A stretch of DNA of 64,000 bases. Source: Bacteroidales bacterium. GTDB lineage: Bacteria; Bacteroidota; Bacteroidia; Bacteroidales; F082. A program made the position numbers and the translations under genes. Shown piece by piece: positions 1 through 7,071 of this stretch. Under the pieces are notes generated by a model. It was given only the letters and a program-made list of their open reading frames with translations. It was not told where the DNA came from and ran no database searches. The stretch covers positions 62,001 to 126,000 of the forward strand of contig JAFXMK010000010.1 of assembly GCA_017530365.1 (NCBI GenBank), read 5' to 3'. Within the stretch, counting starts at the first letter, position 1. Each line of letters begins with the position of its first letter.

Positions 1-445
1 AATTGGATAACTTGACAATCAAAGCGGTTTCTTTCATGAACTTGGCAAGTTCCGTCTGCAATTTGTCTTTCACCTGTTCCACGGTGAGGTTTTTGACCTG
101 AACCAGGCCTGTCAAAGGATAATCAAGATAACCTTGCTCATTCACTGTGTAAGAATTCAAATAGATGGAGGCGTCTGAAGTCATGTAGTTGCGGGAGCTT
201 TCTCCATTCAGTACATTTGAGTTTCTCTCGTCGATGATATTGATGGCTTTGATGTAAAGGTTGTCACCGGGCTGGATTTTGTAATTGAGATTTCGTTCGT
301 TCTGATATTCAATTGATTTGTTTTGCTCGGCCATCTGAAGCTCTTTCAAAAGCAACACTTTTTTCTGTGAGACACAAGAGGAAAAAGCCAGCATGCCAAG
401 GATGGTAAACAAGCTGAGATTACGGAATAAATGGAATTGTTTCAT
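1..445 (-). CDS. Polysaccharide export outer-membrane lipoprotein (Wza/BexD-like), 3' end cut by window
   Basis: Reading begins at the ATG at 445 and stays open for 148 codons to the window edge, so the C-terminal part is missing. Residues 1-24 form a lipoprotein signal peptide (basic start, hydrophobic stretch, Cys24 in A-F-S-S-C). At about residues 55-69 comes Y-K-I-Q-P-G-D-N-L-Y-I, the signature of the poly_export domain that opens Wza-type capsule or exopolysaccharide translocons. The segment E-Q-G-Y-L-D-Y-P-L-T-G further on also fits that domain. By family, the protein forms the outer-membrane exit channel for polysaccharide. It starts 21 bases after the stop of the GldH-like lipoprotein and is probably co-transcribed with it from the promoter at 949-956. 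A capsule locus probably continues beyond the left edge, which is inference. Confidence 0.8.
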   Translation of the reverse strand, partial: MKQFHLFRNLSLFTILGMLAFSSCVSQKKVLLLKELQMAEQNKSIEYQNERNLNYKIQPGDNLYIKAINIIDERNSNVLNGESSRNYMTSDASIYLNSYTVNEQGYLDYPLTGLVQVKNLTVEQVKDKLQTELAKFMKETALIVKLSN

Positions 446-466
446 ATTTGTTCTCTGTTAATATTT

Positions 467-931
467 TCAATTGAGGTTGATGATTTCAATCGATTGGATG
501 CCGGTCAATGGTGTGATGGGCATGCGGTTCTCCAATTGGAAAGTGTATTTTCCCGGTTCGTTGATGCTCAATTCGCTATTGATGGGGAAAGAATAATGAT
601 AACTGCCGTCGGTTAAAGTCGATTTCCAAGAGCCGTCTTTTTCCTTCAAAGTGAATTTGTAGCCTTTTGTGCGAAACGGGTGCTCGTTTTCGTCAAATAC
701 TGTGAAAACCACCGAAAAATAATTCTGTGTATAGGAAGGGTCAAAGGCAACGTTTAAGACGAGGTTGTAGGTTGTGGGCTTTTTCAGGTCGATTTCAGTT
801 TTGACAAAATCAAAACGTTCCCAGTTATACGTGGGAAATGATCTTGACAATAATGCATTCCCTTTTTTGCCGGAATGGCAAGAGCTTAAACCTAGTAAGA
901 TAACGCCGATGACCAACAAAATCTTTTTCAT
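467..931 (-). CDS. Small lipoprotein, probably GldH-like
   Basis: 154 residues with a clear lipoprotein signal (L-L-G-L-S-S-C, Cys18), so it should be anchored in a membrane facing the periplasm. The mature part looks all-beta. Its features are a tryptophan-containing start (N-W-E-R-F-D-F), a central Y-N-L-V-L-N-V strand, and a C-terminal G-K-Y-T-F-Q-L-E-N-R-M followed by P-L-T-G-I. This pattern resembles GldH, the gliding-motility/T9SS-associated lipoprotein of Bacteroidota, whose length is similar. GldH is genetically required for gliding and type IX secretion in Flavobacterium, and three T9SS cargo proteins in this window would fit. The assignment rests on pattern recognition only; an unrelated envelope lipoprotein remains possible. 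It is the first gene of a minus-strand unit with the polysaccharide export gene. Confidence 0.5.
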   Translation of the reverse strand: MKKILLVIGVILLGLSSCHSGKKGNALLSRSFPTYNWERFDFVKTEIDLKKPTTYNLVLNVAFDPSYTQNYFSVVFTVFDENEHPFRTKGYKFTLKEKDGSWKSTLTDGSYHYSFPINSELSINEPGKYTFQLENRMPITPLTGIQSIEIINLN

Positions 932-948
932 AAAAAACTATTAGTTTG

Positions 949-956
949 CAAAGATA
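949..956 (-). promoter_or_regulatory. Promoter -7 element for the GldH-like operon
   Basis: TATCTTTG on the minus strand, 17 bases before the ATG at 931. No convincing -33 element was picked out. Confidence 0.6.
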
Positions 957-998
957 CAATCTTTTTTCTTACAAACTCCCAATTAAGAAAAAAAAGGT

Positions 999-1006
999 TA
1001 CTTTTG
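999..1006 (+). promoter_or_regulatory. Promoter -7 element for mrdA
   Basis: TACTTTTG, 15 bases before the ATG at 1022. The open frame extends back to a TTG at 1004, but that codon lies inside this promoter box, so the ATG is the credible start. The leader would be only about ten bases long. Confidence 0.6.
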
Positions 1007-1021
1007 CAAAGCAAAACGAGC

Positions 1022-2860
1022 ATGTATAACACCAACCGAAATCTTGCTAAACGACAGTACGTTATCATCGGCATTTTTGTCGTTGTGGGTGTGGTTTATC
1101 TATTGAAATTGTTTTCTTTGCAGGTTCTTGACAAAGAGCTTAAACAATCGGCGGACAATAACGTGCTTCGTTATGTCACCCAGTATCCGGCTCGTGGCAA
1201 GGTGTTTGACCGAAATGGCAAGTTGTTGGTTTATAACGAGGCAGTGTACGACCTCATGGTGGTGCCGGGGCAGGTCAAGGACATGGATACCCTTGAGTTT
1301 TGCCGTCTGTTGAATATTACTCGTGAGAGCTACGAGGAGCGTTTTGCAAAGGCAAAGAACTATTCACGTATCAAGGCCTCGGTGTTTCTTGCCCAAATAT
1401 CGAAGGAAGACTATGCCCATATCGGTGAAATCTTGTACCGTTTCCCGGGTTTCTATTTCCAAACCCGTACATTACGGCATTATCCCAATGCTATTGCAGC
1501 GCACACATTGGGCGACATTGGTGAGGTGGACAAAGCGGAGCTGGAAGCGGATCCCTATTACAGAAGGGGTGACTATATTGGCAAATCGGGTATTGAGAAG
1601 TTCTATGAGAAGGAACTGCGCGGTAAGAAAGGCCTGAAGGTAATGATGGTGGATGTGCACAATCGAGAGAAAGGCAGCTATTTGGACGGCATGTTGGACT
1701 CATTGCCAGTACCAGGAAAAGACGTCTATCTGGGCATGGACGCAGACTTGCAGGCATACGGTGAGGCACTGATGAAAGGAAAAATAGGCTCCATTGTCGC
1801 TATTGAACCTAAGACAGGTCAGATTCTCGCTTTTGTGACTAGTCCTTCGTATGACCCAAACCTGCTTGTGGGACGTGTCCGTGGACAGCATTATGCCGAG
1901 CTCTTGCAAGACCCCATGAAGCCTTTGCTCAACCGTGCCATCAGTGGCACTTACCCTCCGGGATCCACGTTTAAAATGGTGAACGGGCTCATAGCTCTTC
2001 AGAGTGGTAGCATTACGCCCGCCACCCATTTCAGGTGCAACGGACCGGGCACTACGCCTATTAAATGCACTCACCATCACGGTGGTTCCCCCGACTTGGC
2101 CAACGCCATCGAAAACTCTTGCAACCCTTATTTTTACGAGGCTTTCAAGACTACCATCAATAACCCCAAGTTCGGCAATATCAAGAAAGGTTACGAGTAT
2201 TGGCATCAGATGACCTATAAACTTGGCTTGGGACATAAGTTCGATACGGATATTCCCTACGAAAGACCGGGTAATATCCCGACGCGCGAATATTATGACA
2301 AGATGTATGCTGGTAGTTGGAATTCTGTGACCATCAGGTCGTTGGGTATTGGTCAAGGTGAGATCTTGGTTACTCCGCTGCAATTGGCTAACATCGCGGC
2401 CTTGATTGCTAACGAGGGCTACTACTACCCTCCGCACCTGATCCGTTCTTTTGGCGATTCCACGGCAATCCCGGAGAAGATGACCACGAGGATGGAGACA
2501 GGAATTGAGGCCCGTCACTTTAAGGTGATCAAGGCTGGCATGAAGAGCGTGTTTGAAGGAGGTGCAGGTACGGCCCGTGGTTCCAGGATCCCGGGCATCT
2601 CTGCCGGTGGCAAGACAGGAACGGCACAAAATCCTCATGGAGACAACCACTCCATTTTCATTGCCTTTGCTCCAGTGGAAGACCCTCAGATTGCCTTGTC
2701 AATCATTATTGAAAACGGCGGTTATGGCTCCACTTGGGCAGCACCGATTGCCTCTTTGATGATGGAAAAATATATCAAGGGCTATTCAGAACGTCCCAAT
2801 GTGGAAGAGCGTATGATGAAAGGTGTCATAAACTACGCCATTAAAAAGAAGAAGAAATGA
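1022..2860 (+). CDS. mrdA: Penicillin-binding protein 2 (elongasome transpeptidase)
   Basis: 612 residues, the usual length for class B PBP2. It cross-links peptidoglycan during lateral wall growth, working with the SEDS polymerase encoded next. The layout is a short cytoplasmic N-terminus, one membrane helix (about residues 13-34), a dimerisation domain and then the transpeptidase domain. The domain's three active-site motifs are visible: S-T-F-K with Ser315, S-C-N at 366-368, and K-T-G at 531-533 within A-G-G-K-T-G-T-A. The gene overlaps rodA by four bases (ATGA), which points to translational coupling. All key residues are present and nothing looks damaged. The lysine-rich tail (K-K-K-K-K) is typical of Bacteroidales copies. 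Confidence 0.95.
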   Translation: MYNTNRNLAKRQYVIIGIFVVVGVVYLLKLFSLQVLDKELKQSADNNVLRYVTQYPARGKVFDRNGKLLVYNEAVYDLMVVPGQVKDMDTLEFCRLLNITRESYEERFAKAKNYSRIKASVFLAQISKEDYAHIGEILYRFPGFYFQTRTLRHYPNAIAAHTLGDIGEVDKAELEADPYYRRGDYIGKSGIEKFYEKELRGKKGLKVMMVDVHNREKGSYLDGMLDSLPVPGKDVYLGMDADLQAYGEALMKGKIGSIVAIEPKTGQILAFVTSPSYDPNLLVGRVRGQHYAELLQDPMKPLLNRAISGTYPPGSTFKMVNGLIALQSGSITPATHFRCNGPGTTPIKCTHHHGGSPDLANAIENSCNPYFYEAFKTTINNPKFGNIKKGYEYWHQMTYKLGLGHKFDTDIPYERPGNIPTREYYDKMYAGSWNSVTIRSLGIGQGEILVTPLQLANIAALIANEGYYYPPHLIRSFGDSTAIPEKMTTRMETGIEARHFKVIKAGMKSVFEGGAGTARGSRIPGISAGGKTGTAQNPHGDNHSIFIAFAPVEDPQIALSIIIENGGYGSTWAAPIASLMMEKYIKGYSERPNVEERMMKGVINYAIKKKKK

Positions 2861-4128
2861 CGGATAGGAATAGTATAGTTGGAAAAGTGGATTGGCCATT
2901 GTTGCTGATGTATTTCGCATTGGTGATCATCGGCTGGCTCAGTGTGTATTCAGCGGGCTTGAGCGAGGGAAGCCATCCCATCTACGATATGTCGCAGTTT
3001 TCCGGAAAACAGATGATGTGGATGGGCATAGCCTTTGCAATAGGCTTTATCATACTTCTTTTGGACGCTAAGCTGTTTGATGCCTTTGCGTTTTGGATTT
3101 ATGCCATCGTGGTGCTAATGCTGATAGTGGTGCTGGTTTACGGGAAAGCCACCAAAGGCGCCACTTCGTGGATCGATTTCGGAGGCGGCATCAAGCTGCA
3201 ACCCTCGGAATTCGCCAAGCTAGGAACCGCTTTGGCCTTGGCGAGCTATCTGGGACATCAGGATGTGGACCTCAGAAACCGAAGGACAAGGATATGGTCC
3301 TATATCATTATCTTGATTCCTGCGGCATTGGTGCTGCTGCAAAATGATACCGGCTCTGCCATCGTCTTCGCCTCGTTCATCTTCCTTCTCTATAGGGAAG
3401 GAATGCCGGGAGCAGGTGCCGTCATGCTGCTGGCTGTTGGCGCAGTGGCGGTCTTCGTCTTCACCTTGCTGTGGTCGGCTAAAGTCATGTGGATCGTCTT
3501 GGGATCTCTGTTTGCATTGACATTGACCTATTATTTGCTCCGCAGGCGCAAGAGAATTTGGACCATGGTGGCCATTTTCGTTTGTTTCTTTGCTTTTGTT
3601 TATTTCGTTGACTACGCTTTCAATGAAGTGCTGCAAGAACATCAACGTACCCGTATTGAAGTGCTTCTCGGGTTGAACGATGATATCAAAGGCGCAGGAT
3701 ATAACTTGCATCAGTCGCGCATTGCCATTGGATCAGGTGGTTTCTGGGGGAAAGGCTTCCTTCAAGGAACCCAAACCAAATACGATTTCGTTCCCGAACA
3801 GCACACCGACTTTATATTCTGCACCATCGGTGAGGAAGGTGGTTTCAAAGGTTCGTTGGTGGTGCTGCTTCTTTATATTGGCATGCTGGTGCGTATTGTT
3901 AAAATGGCGGAACGGCAAAAGCTGGCATTCAGCAGAATTTATGGTTATGCCATTGCCGGTATCATCTTCGTCCACGTTGCCATCAACATAGGTATGACTA
4001 TCGGATTAGTGCCCGTCATTGGCATCCCACTGCCTTTCTTAAGTTATGGTGGATCGAGTCTTCTTGCCTTTACCATCATGTTAGCCATCTTCGTAAAACA
4101 GGACGCCAATAGACTTAATATTCTTTAA
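2857..4128 (+). CDS. rodA: SEDS peptidoglycan glycosyltransferase RodA
   Basis: 423 residues with about ten hydrophobic helices. It polymerises lipid II into glycan strands in the inner membrane, as partner of PBP2. The SEDS-family signature W-G-K-G-F-L-Q-G-T-Q at about residues 297-306 is followed by V-P-E-Q-H-T-D-F-I-F at about 311-320. The C-terminus carries the conserved P-F-L-S-Y-G-G-S-S. This is the RodA rather than the FtsW version by context: it overlaps mrdA by four bases, and no division genes are nearby. A stretch with R-R-R-K-R near residue 230 forms a charged cytoplasmic loop. The gene appears intact. Confidence 0.93.
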   Translation: MTDRNSIVGKVDWPLLLMYFALVIIGWLSVYSAGLSEGSHPIYDMSQFSGKQMMWMGIAFAIGFIILLLDAKLFDAFAFWIYAIVVLMLIVVLVYGKATKGATSWIDFGGGIKLQPSEFAKLGTALALASYLGHQDVDLRNRRTRIWSYIIILIPAALVLLQNDTGSAIVFASFIFLLYREGMPGAGAVMLLAVGAVAVFVFTLLWSAKVMWIVLGSLFALTLTYYLLRRRKRIWTMVAIFVCFFAFVYFVDYAFNEVLQEHQRTRIEVLLGLNDDIKGAGYNLHQSRIAIGSGGFWGKGFLQGTQTKYDFVPEQHTDFIFCTIGEEGGFKGSLVVLLLYIGMLVRIVKMAERQKLAFSRIYGYAIAGIIFVHVAINIGMTIGLVPVIGIPLPFLSYGGSSLLAFTIMLAIFVKQDANRLNIL

Positions 4129-4156
4129 GGACTTGTGAGCTTCGATTTTTTTTTCA

Positions 4157-4164
4157 TATCTTTG
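4157..4164 (+). promoter_or_regulatory. Promoter -7 element for the lytic transglycosylase operon
   Basis: TATCTTTG, 26 bases before the ATG at 4191. A TTG at 4133-4135 lies 21 bases upstream and could be the -33 element. Confidence 0.6.
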
Positions 4165-4190
4165 CAGATTGTATTAATTTCGATGCCCGC

Positions 4191-5495
4191 ATGAAAACCA
4201 AATCACTTCTAGTAGCCGCTTTTTTCATTCTTTTCATTCCATTTTCTTTTGCTCAGGTTCAGAGCATTTCTGATACTGAGGATACCACTTCTGTTGCGCT
4301 GGATACAGTGTTGGGTGAGTCGGAAATCATGAGGATGTTTGAATCTTTGGGGGACTTGCCTTTTTTTGCCGAGCGCTATTTGGAGTATGATTCAGCCGAG
4401 ATGAATCCTTACGGTTATGAATTTGGTGAGGTTCCTATCTTTCCAGATGAAGTTTACAAGCAACGTATTGAAAAATTGGCAGCTCAGACAACGCTTCCCA
4501 TGGTTTACAATCCTGCGGTCAGGGCAAAGATTGACAACTATGTCTTTAGATTTAGGGCGTTTACCGGACGTATGTTGGGTCTTTCATACGTGTATTTTCC
4601 AATGTTTGAGGAGGTTCTTGACAAATACAACATGCCATTGGAGTTGAAATGCCTGGCCGTAGTCGAGTCTGCACTGAATCCGCTTGCCGTCTCAAGGGTA
4701 GGTGCCAAAGGACTTTGGCAGTTCATGTTCGCAACCGGCAAGCAATATGGATTGAAGTCAAACTCACTGGTGGATGATCGCTTTGACCCGGCGAAGGAAA
4801 CTGAAGCCGCTTGTCGTTTTATGTTGGACCTGTATAACAGATATAAAGATTGGTTCCTGGTGCTGGCTGCATACAATTCCGGCCCCGGTACCGTCAACAA
4901 GGCAATCGCTCGCGCGGGTGGCGTCATGGACTATTGGGCCATTTGTCCCTACTTGCCGGCGGAAACCCAGAATTATGTCCCGACTTTCATCGCCATCAAC
5001 TATGTGATCCACTATGCCAAGGAACACAATATTTATCCCATCGCTCCAGATATGCTTATCAGTGGCACCGACACTGTCACCGTTCATGATGTGTTGACAT
5101 TCGCTCAGCTGAATGAGACCTTAGGAGTGTCAATGAAAGACCTTGAAACTTACAATCCTCAATACACCAAAGGGATCATCCCTGCTAGCGATACGGTTCC
5201 GTTTATTTTGAGACTTCCTTCACAATATGCGGTACAGTTTTCCGTTAGGGAAAAAGAGATCTATGCTTATAAGACTAGGGAACAGATCGATAAGGAAAAA
5301 GTGCTTGAAGAGGCTCAAAAGGTGGTAGTTGCCCCGCCTAAGCCTAAAACCAAGTACCATACGGTGAAAAAAGGGGAGACCCTTTCAAGTATTGCTAAAA
5401 AATACAGGGTCACTGTGAGCAGTATTAAGAAATGGAACAACCTTAAATCCAATACCATCCGGACCAACCAAAGACTACGAGTGTCGTCAAAATAA
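4191..5495 (+). CDS. mltD: Membrane-bound-type lytic murein transglycosylase with LysM (MltD-like)
   Basis: 434 residues. A Sec signal peptide (residues 1-21, ending S-F-A-Q) sends it to the periplasm. The SLT lysozyme-like domain spans about residues 125-270. The catalytic glutamate is Glu159 in A-V-V-E-S-A-L-N-P, followed by the family's G-A-K-G-L-W-Q-F-M and A-A-Y-N-S-G-P-G. One LysM peptidoglycan-binding repeat (about 389-433) closes the protein, beginning Y-H-T-V-K-K-G-E-T-L. The enzyme cleaves the glycan backbone non-hydrolytically to leave 1,6-anhydro-muramic ends. It follows mrdA-rodA but has its own promoter, so synthesis and remodelling of the wall are encoded side by side. Only one LysM is present, while E. 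coli MltD has two or more. Confidence 0.88.
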   Translation: MKTKSLLVAAFFILFIPFSFAQVQSISDTEDTTSVALDTVLGESEIMRMFESLGDLPFFAERYLEYDSAEMNPYGYEFGEVPIFPDEVYKQRIEKLAAQTTLPMVYNPAVRAKIDNYVFRFRAFTGRMLGLSYVYFPMFEEVLDKYNMPLELKCLAVVESALNPLAVSRVGAKGLWQFMFATGKQYGLKSNSLVDDRFDPAKETEAACRFMLDLYNRYKDWFLVLAAYNSGPGTVNKAIARAGGVMDYWAICPYLPAETQNYVPTFIAINYVIHYAKEHNIYPIAPDMLISGTDTVTVHDVLTFAQLNETLGVSMKDLETYNPQYTKGIIPASDTVPFILRLPSQYAVQFSVREKEIYAYKTREQIDKEKVLEEAQKVVVAPPKPKTKYHTVKKGETLSSIAKKYRVTVSSIKKWNNLKSNTIRTNQRLRVSSK

Positions 5496-5519
5496 TAGAA
5501 TCAAAAAAACTATCAAAAC

Positions 5520-6530
5520 ATGAAACGTCTCAATATCATAGTGTTAGCCATGCTCTCATGCATGCTACTAGTCTTCTCTGCGTGTGACAAGAAGAATGTA
5601 ATTGGAAAGAAAGACCGTTCTGCCGGGGGTACATCTGAGATCTTGGCGGTTACTCAGAATAAAGAGCAGTGGGATGGCATGATAGGTGATACCATTCGGG
5701 CTTTTTTCCTGCAACCGCAATATGGATTGCCACAACCTGAAGCGATCTTTAAACTCTCTCATATTAACGTCAGTGGGTTCACCGACATGTTTAAAAAACA
5801 CAAAAGTCTGCTTATCGTGGAAATCAACCAGGCTCTTGACAAACCGGTTGTGGAAACAGCTGAAGACTTGTGGGCTGCTCCGCAACGTGTGATCAAGATC
5901 ATTGCTCCAGATCGCACTTCATGGTGCCAGATCTTTGAAGAACAGAAAGAGGTCTATAAAATGATGTTTGACAAGGTGGAACGTGACCGGATTATGACGG
6001 TTCTCAGACCTTCTAACGACACGAAGATCACCCAACGAATCAAAGAAAAATTGGGTTTCGATATGACCATTCCATCAGGTTTCTTTATTTCTAAAGACGA
6101 GCCTGATTTTCTGTGGCTTCGTAAGGAGCTGGAGAAGAACAGTTTTGGTATCTTCATCTATACCACTCCTTATAAGGACACCCTTCAACTGGAGTTGAGC
6201 AGTCTCGTTGCTGTGCGTGACCGCATGCTCCAAAAGTACGTTCCTGGTCCTGCGGATGGGTCGTTCATGACCACTGAGAAGGAGTTTGTTCCTCCTGTGG
6301 TAAGCTATCCTTCGAACTATCCAACGGGATTCGCAGCCGAACTGCGTGGCATGTGGTGCCTGATGGGCGATTACATGGCGGGTCCTTTCGTGTCATATAC
6401 ATTCCCCGACAACAAGACAGGCAATCTGGTGACCTTGGAGGGCTATGTGTATTACCCCAACCACGACAAGCGCGACGACCTGCTACAACTCCAATCCCTC
6501 CTTTACAGCGTCAAGCTGGACGAAGAATAG
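5520..6530 (+). CDS. DUF4837 family lipoprotein
   Basis: 336 residues. The signal peptide ends in a lipobox (V-F-S-A-C, Cys21), so it is a periplasm-facing lipoprotein. The segment I-G-D-T-I-R-A-F-F followed by Q-P-Q-Y-G-L-P-Q-P-E at about residues 56-77 is typical of DUF4837, a Bacteroidota family of about this length with no established function. It sits 24 bases after the lytic transglycosylase gene with no promoter box between them, and nine bases before the HsdR-N-like gene. All three therefore probably share one transcript. A role linked to the cell wall is only a guess from position. Confidence 0.75.
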   Translation: MKRLNIIVLAMLSCMLLVFSACDKKNVIGKKDRSAGGTSEILAVTQNKEQWDGMIGDTIRAFFLQPQYGLPQPEAIFKLSHINVSGFTDMFKKHKSLLIVEINQALDKPVVETAEDLWAAPQRVIKIIAPDRTSWCQIFEEQKEVYKMMFDKVERDRIMTVLRPSNDTKITQRIKEKLGFDMTIPSGFFISKDEPDFLWLRKELEKNSFGIFIYTTPYKDTLQLELSSLVAVRDRMLQKYVPGPADGSFMTTEKEFVPPVVSYPSNYPTGFAAELRGMWCLMGDYMAGPFVSYTFPDNKTGNLVTLEGYVYYPNHDKRDDLLQLQSLLYSVKLDEE

Positions 6531-6539
6531 CATCTGGGC

Positions 6540-6977
6540 ATGTCGGATCTCCAATGGTTCAAGACGACAACACAAGGGGATAAGACGTTGGTCTTTGATC
6601 CTTTGAGGAAGCGTTATTGTACCCTCACTCCAGAAGAAGAGGTGCGGCAGAAAGCACTGTTCATGTTGGTGGAGCATCTTGACGTGCCTCCAGGGTTGCT
6701 TGCCGTGGAATATTCCATCAAGGTCAATGGACTCGACAAACGTTGCGATGCCGTGGTTTTTGGCCGGGACGGCAATCCCTTGATGATTCTTGAATGCAAG
6801 GCTTCTTCCGTGAAGTTGGCCCAGGATACCCTGGAACAGGCGTTGCGTTATTATTCCGCGCTCCACCCCAAATTCCTAATGCTCTATAATGGGAGTGATT
6901 GTTATTGTTTTAAGATTGAGGACGGCAAGTTGAAAGCCCTTGACCACCTCCCCACTTTCCAAGAGTTGTCAGCATAA
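6540..6977 (+). CDS. HsdR N-terminal-domain nuclease-like protein (PD-(D/E)XK fold)
   Basis: 145 residues. It matches the isolated N-terminal domain of type I restriction HsdR subunits. It has Y-S-I-K-V-N-G-L-D-K-R-C-D-A-V-V-F, then M-I-L-E-C-K-A, which supply the D and the E-x-K of the PD-(D/E)XK catalytic core at about residues 70 and 83-85. No helicase part and no hsdM or hsdS gene lies nearby, so this is a stand-alone domain and not a restriction system. Such proteins are common single genes in Bacteroidota, often annotated as type I restriction enzyme R protein N-terminal domain-containing. Its substrate is unknown. It probably forms the end of the transglycosylase/DUF4837 operon. Confidence 0.75.
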   Translation: MSDLQWFKTTTQGDKTLVFDPLRKRYCTLTPEEEVRQKALFMLVEHLDVPPGLLAVEYSIKVNGLDKRCDAVVFGRDGNPLMILECKASSVKLAQDTLEQALRYYSALHPKFLMLYNGSDCYCFKIEDGKLKALDHLPTFQELSA

Positions 6978-6997
6978 TTCTTCCTTCCGTCTTCTTG

Positions 6998-7030
6998 AAA
7001 AAAAGGCCGCCGACCCGAGGGCCGGCGACC
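6998..7030 (-). terminator. Intrinsic terminator of nrdJ
   Basis: Read on the minus strand, a GC-rich stem with arms at 7005-7015 and 7019-7029 has one G-T wobble and a tiny loop. Seven T residues follow (6998-7004). It lies about 40 bases after the nrdJ stop. Confidence 0.8.
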
Positions 7031-7071
7031 TGCCATTATGAAGATAAAAAACAACTGTTTTCAGTTCAAGG

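Noticed and set aside
431-616. 61-codon plus-strand frame
   Set aside because: It is antisense to the starts and ends of two lipoprotein genes and has no features of its own.
1700-2650. 316-codon open frame antisense to mrdA
   Set aside because: Its translation shows no family features, while mrdA is complete with all its motifs; codon bias in GC-rich genes leaves long antisense frames open.
6540-6977. Type I restriction-modification system
   Set aside because: Only the small HsdR N-terminal-like domain exists; no helicase, methylase or specificity gene is nearby.
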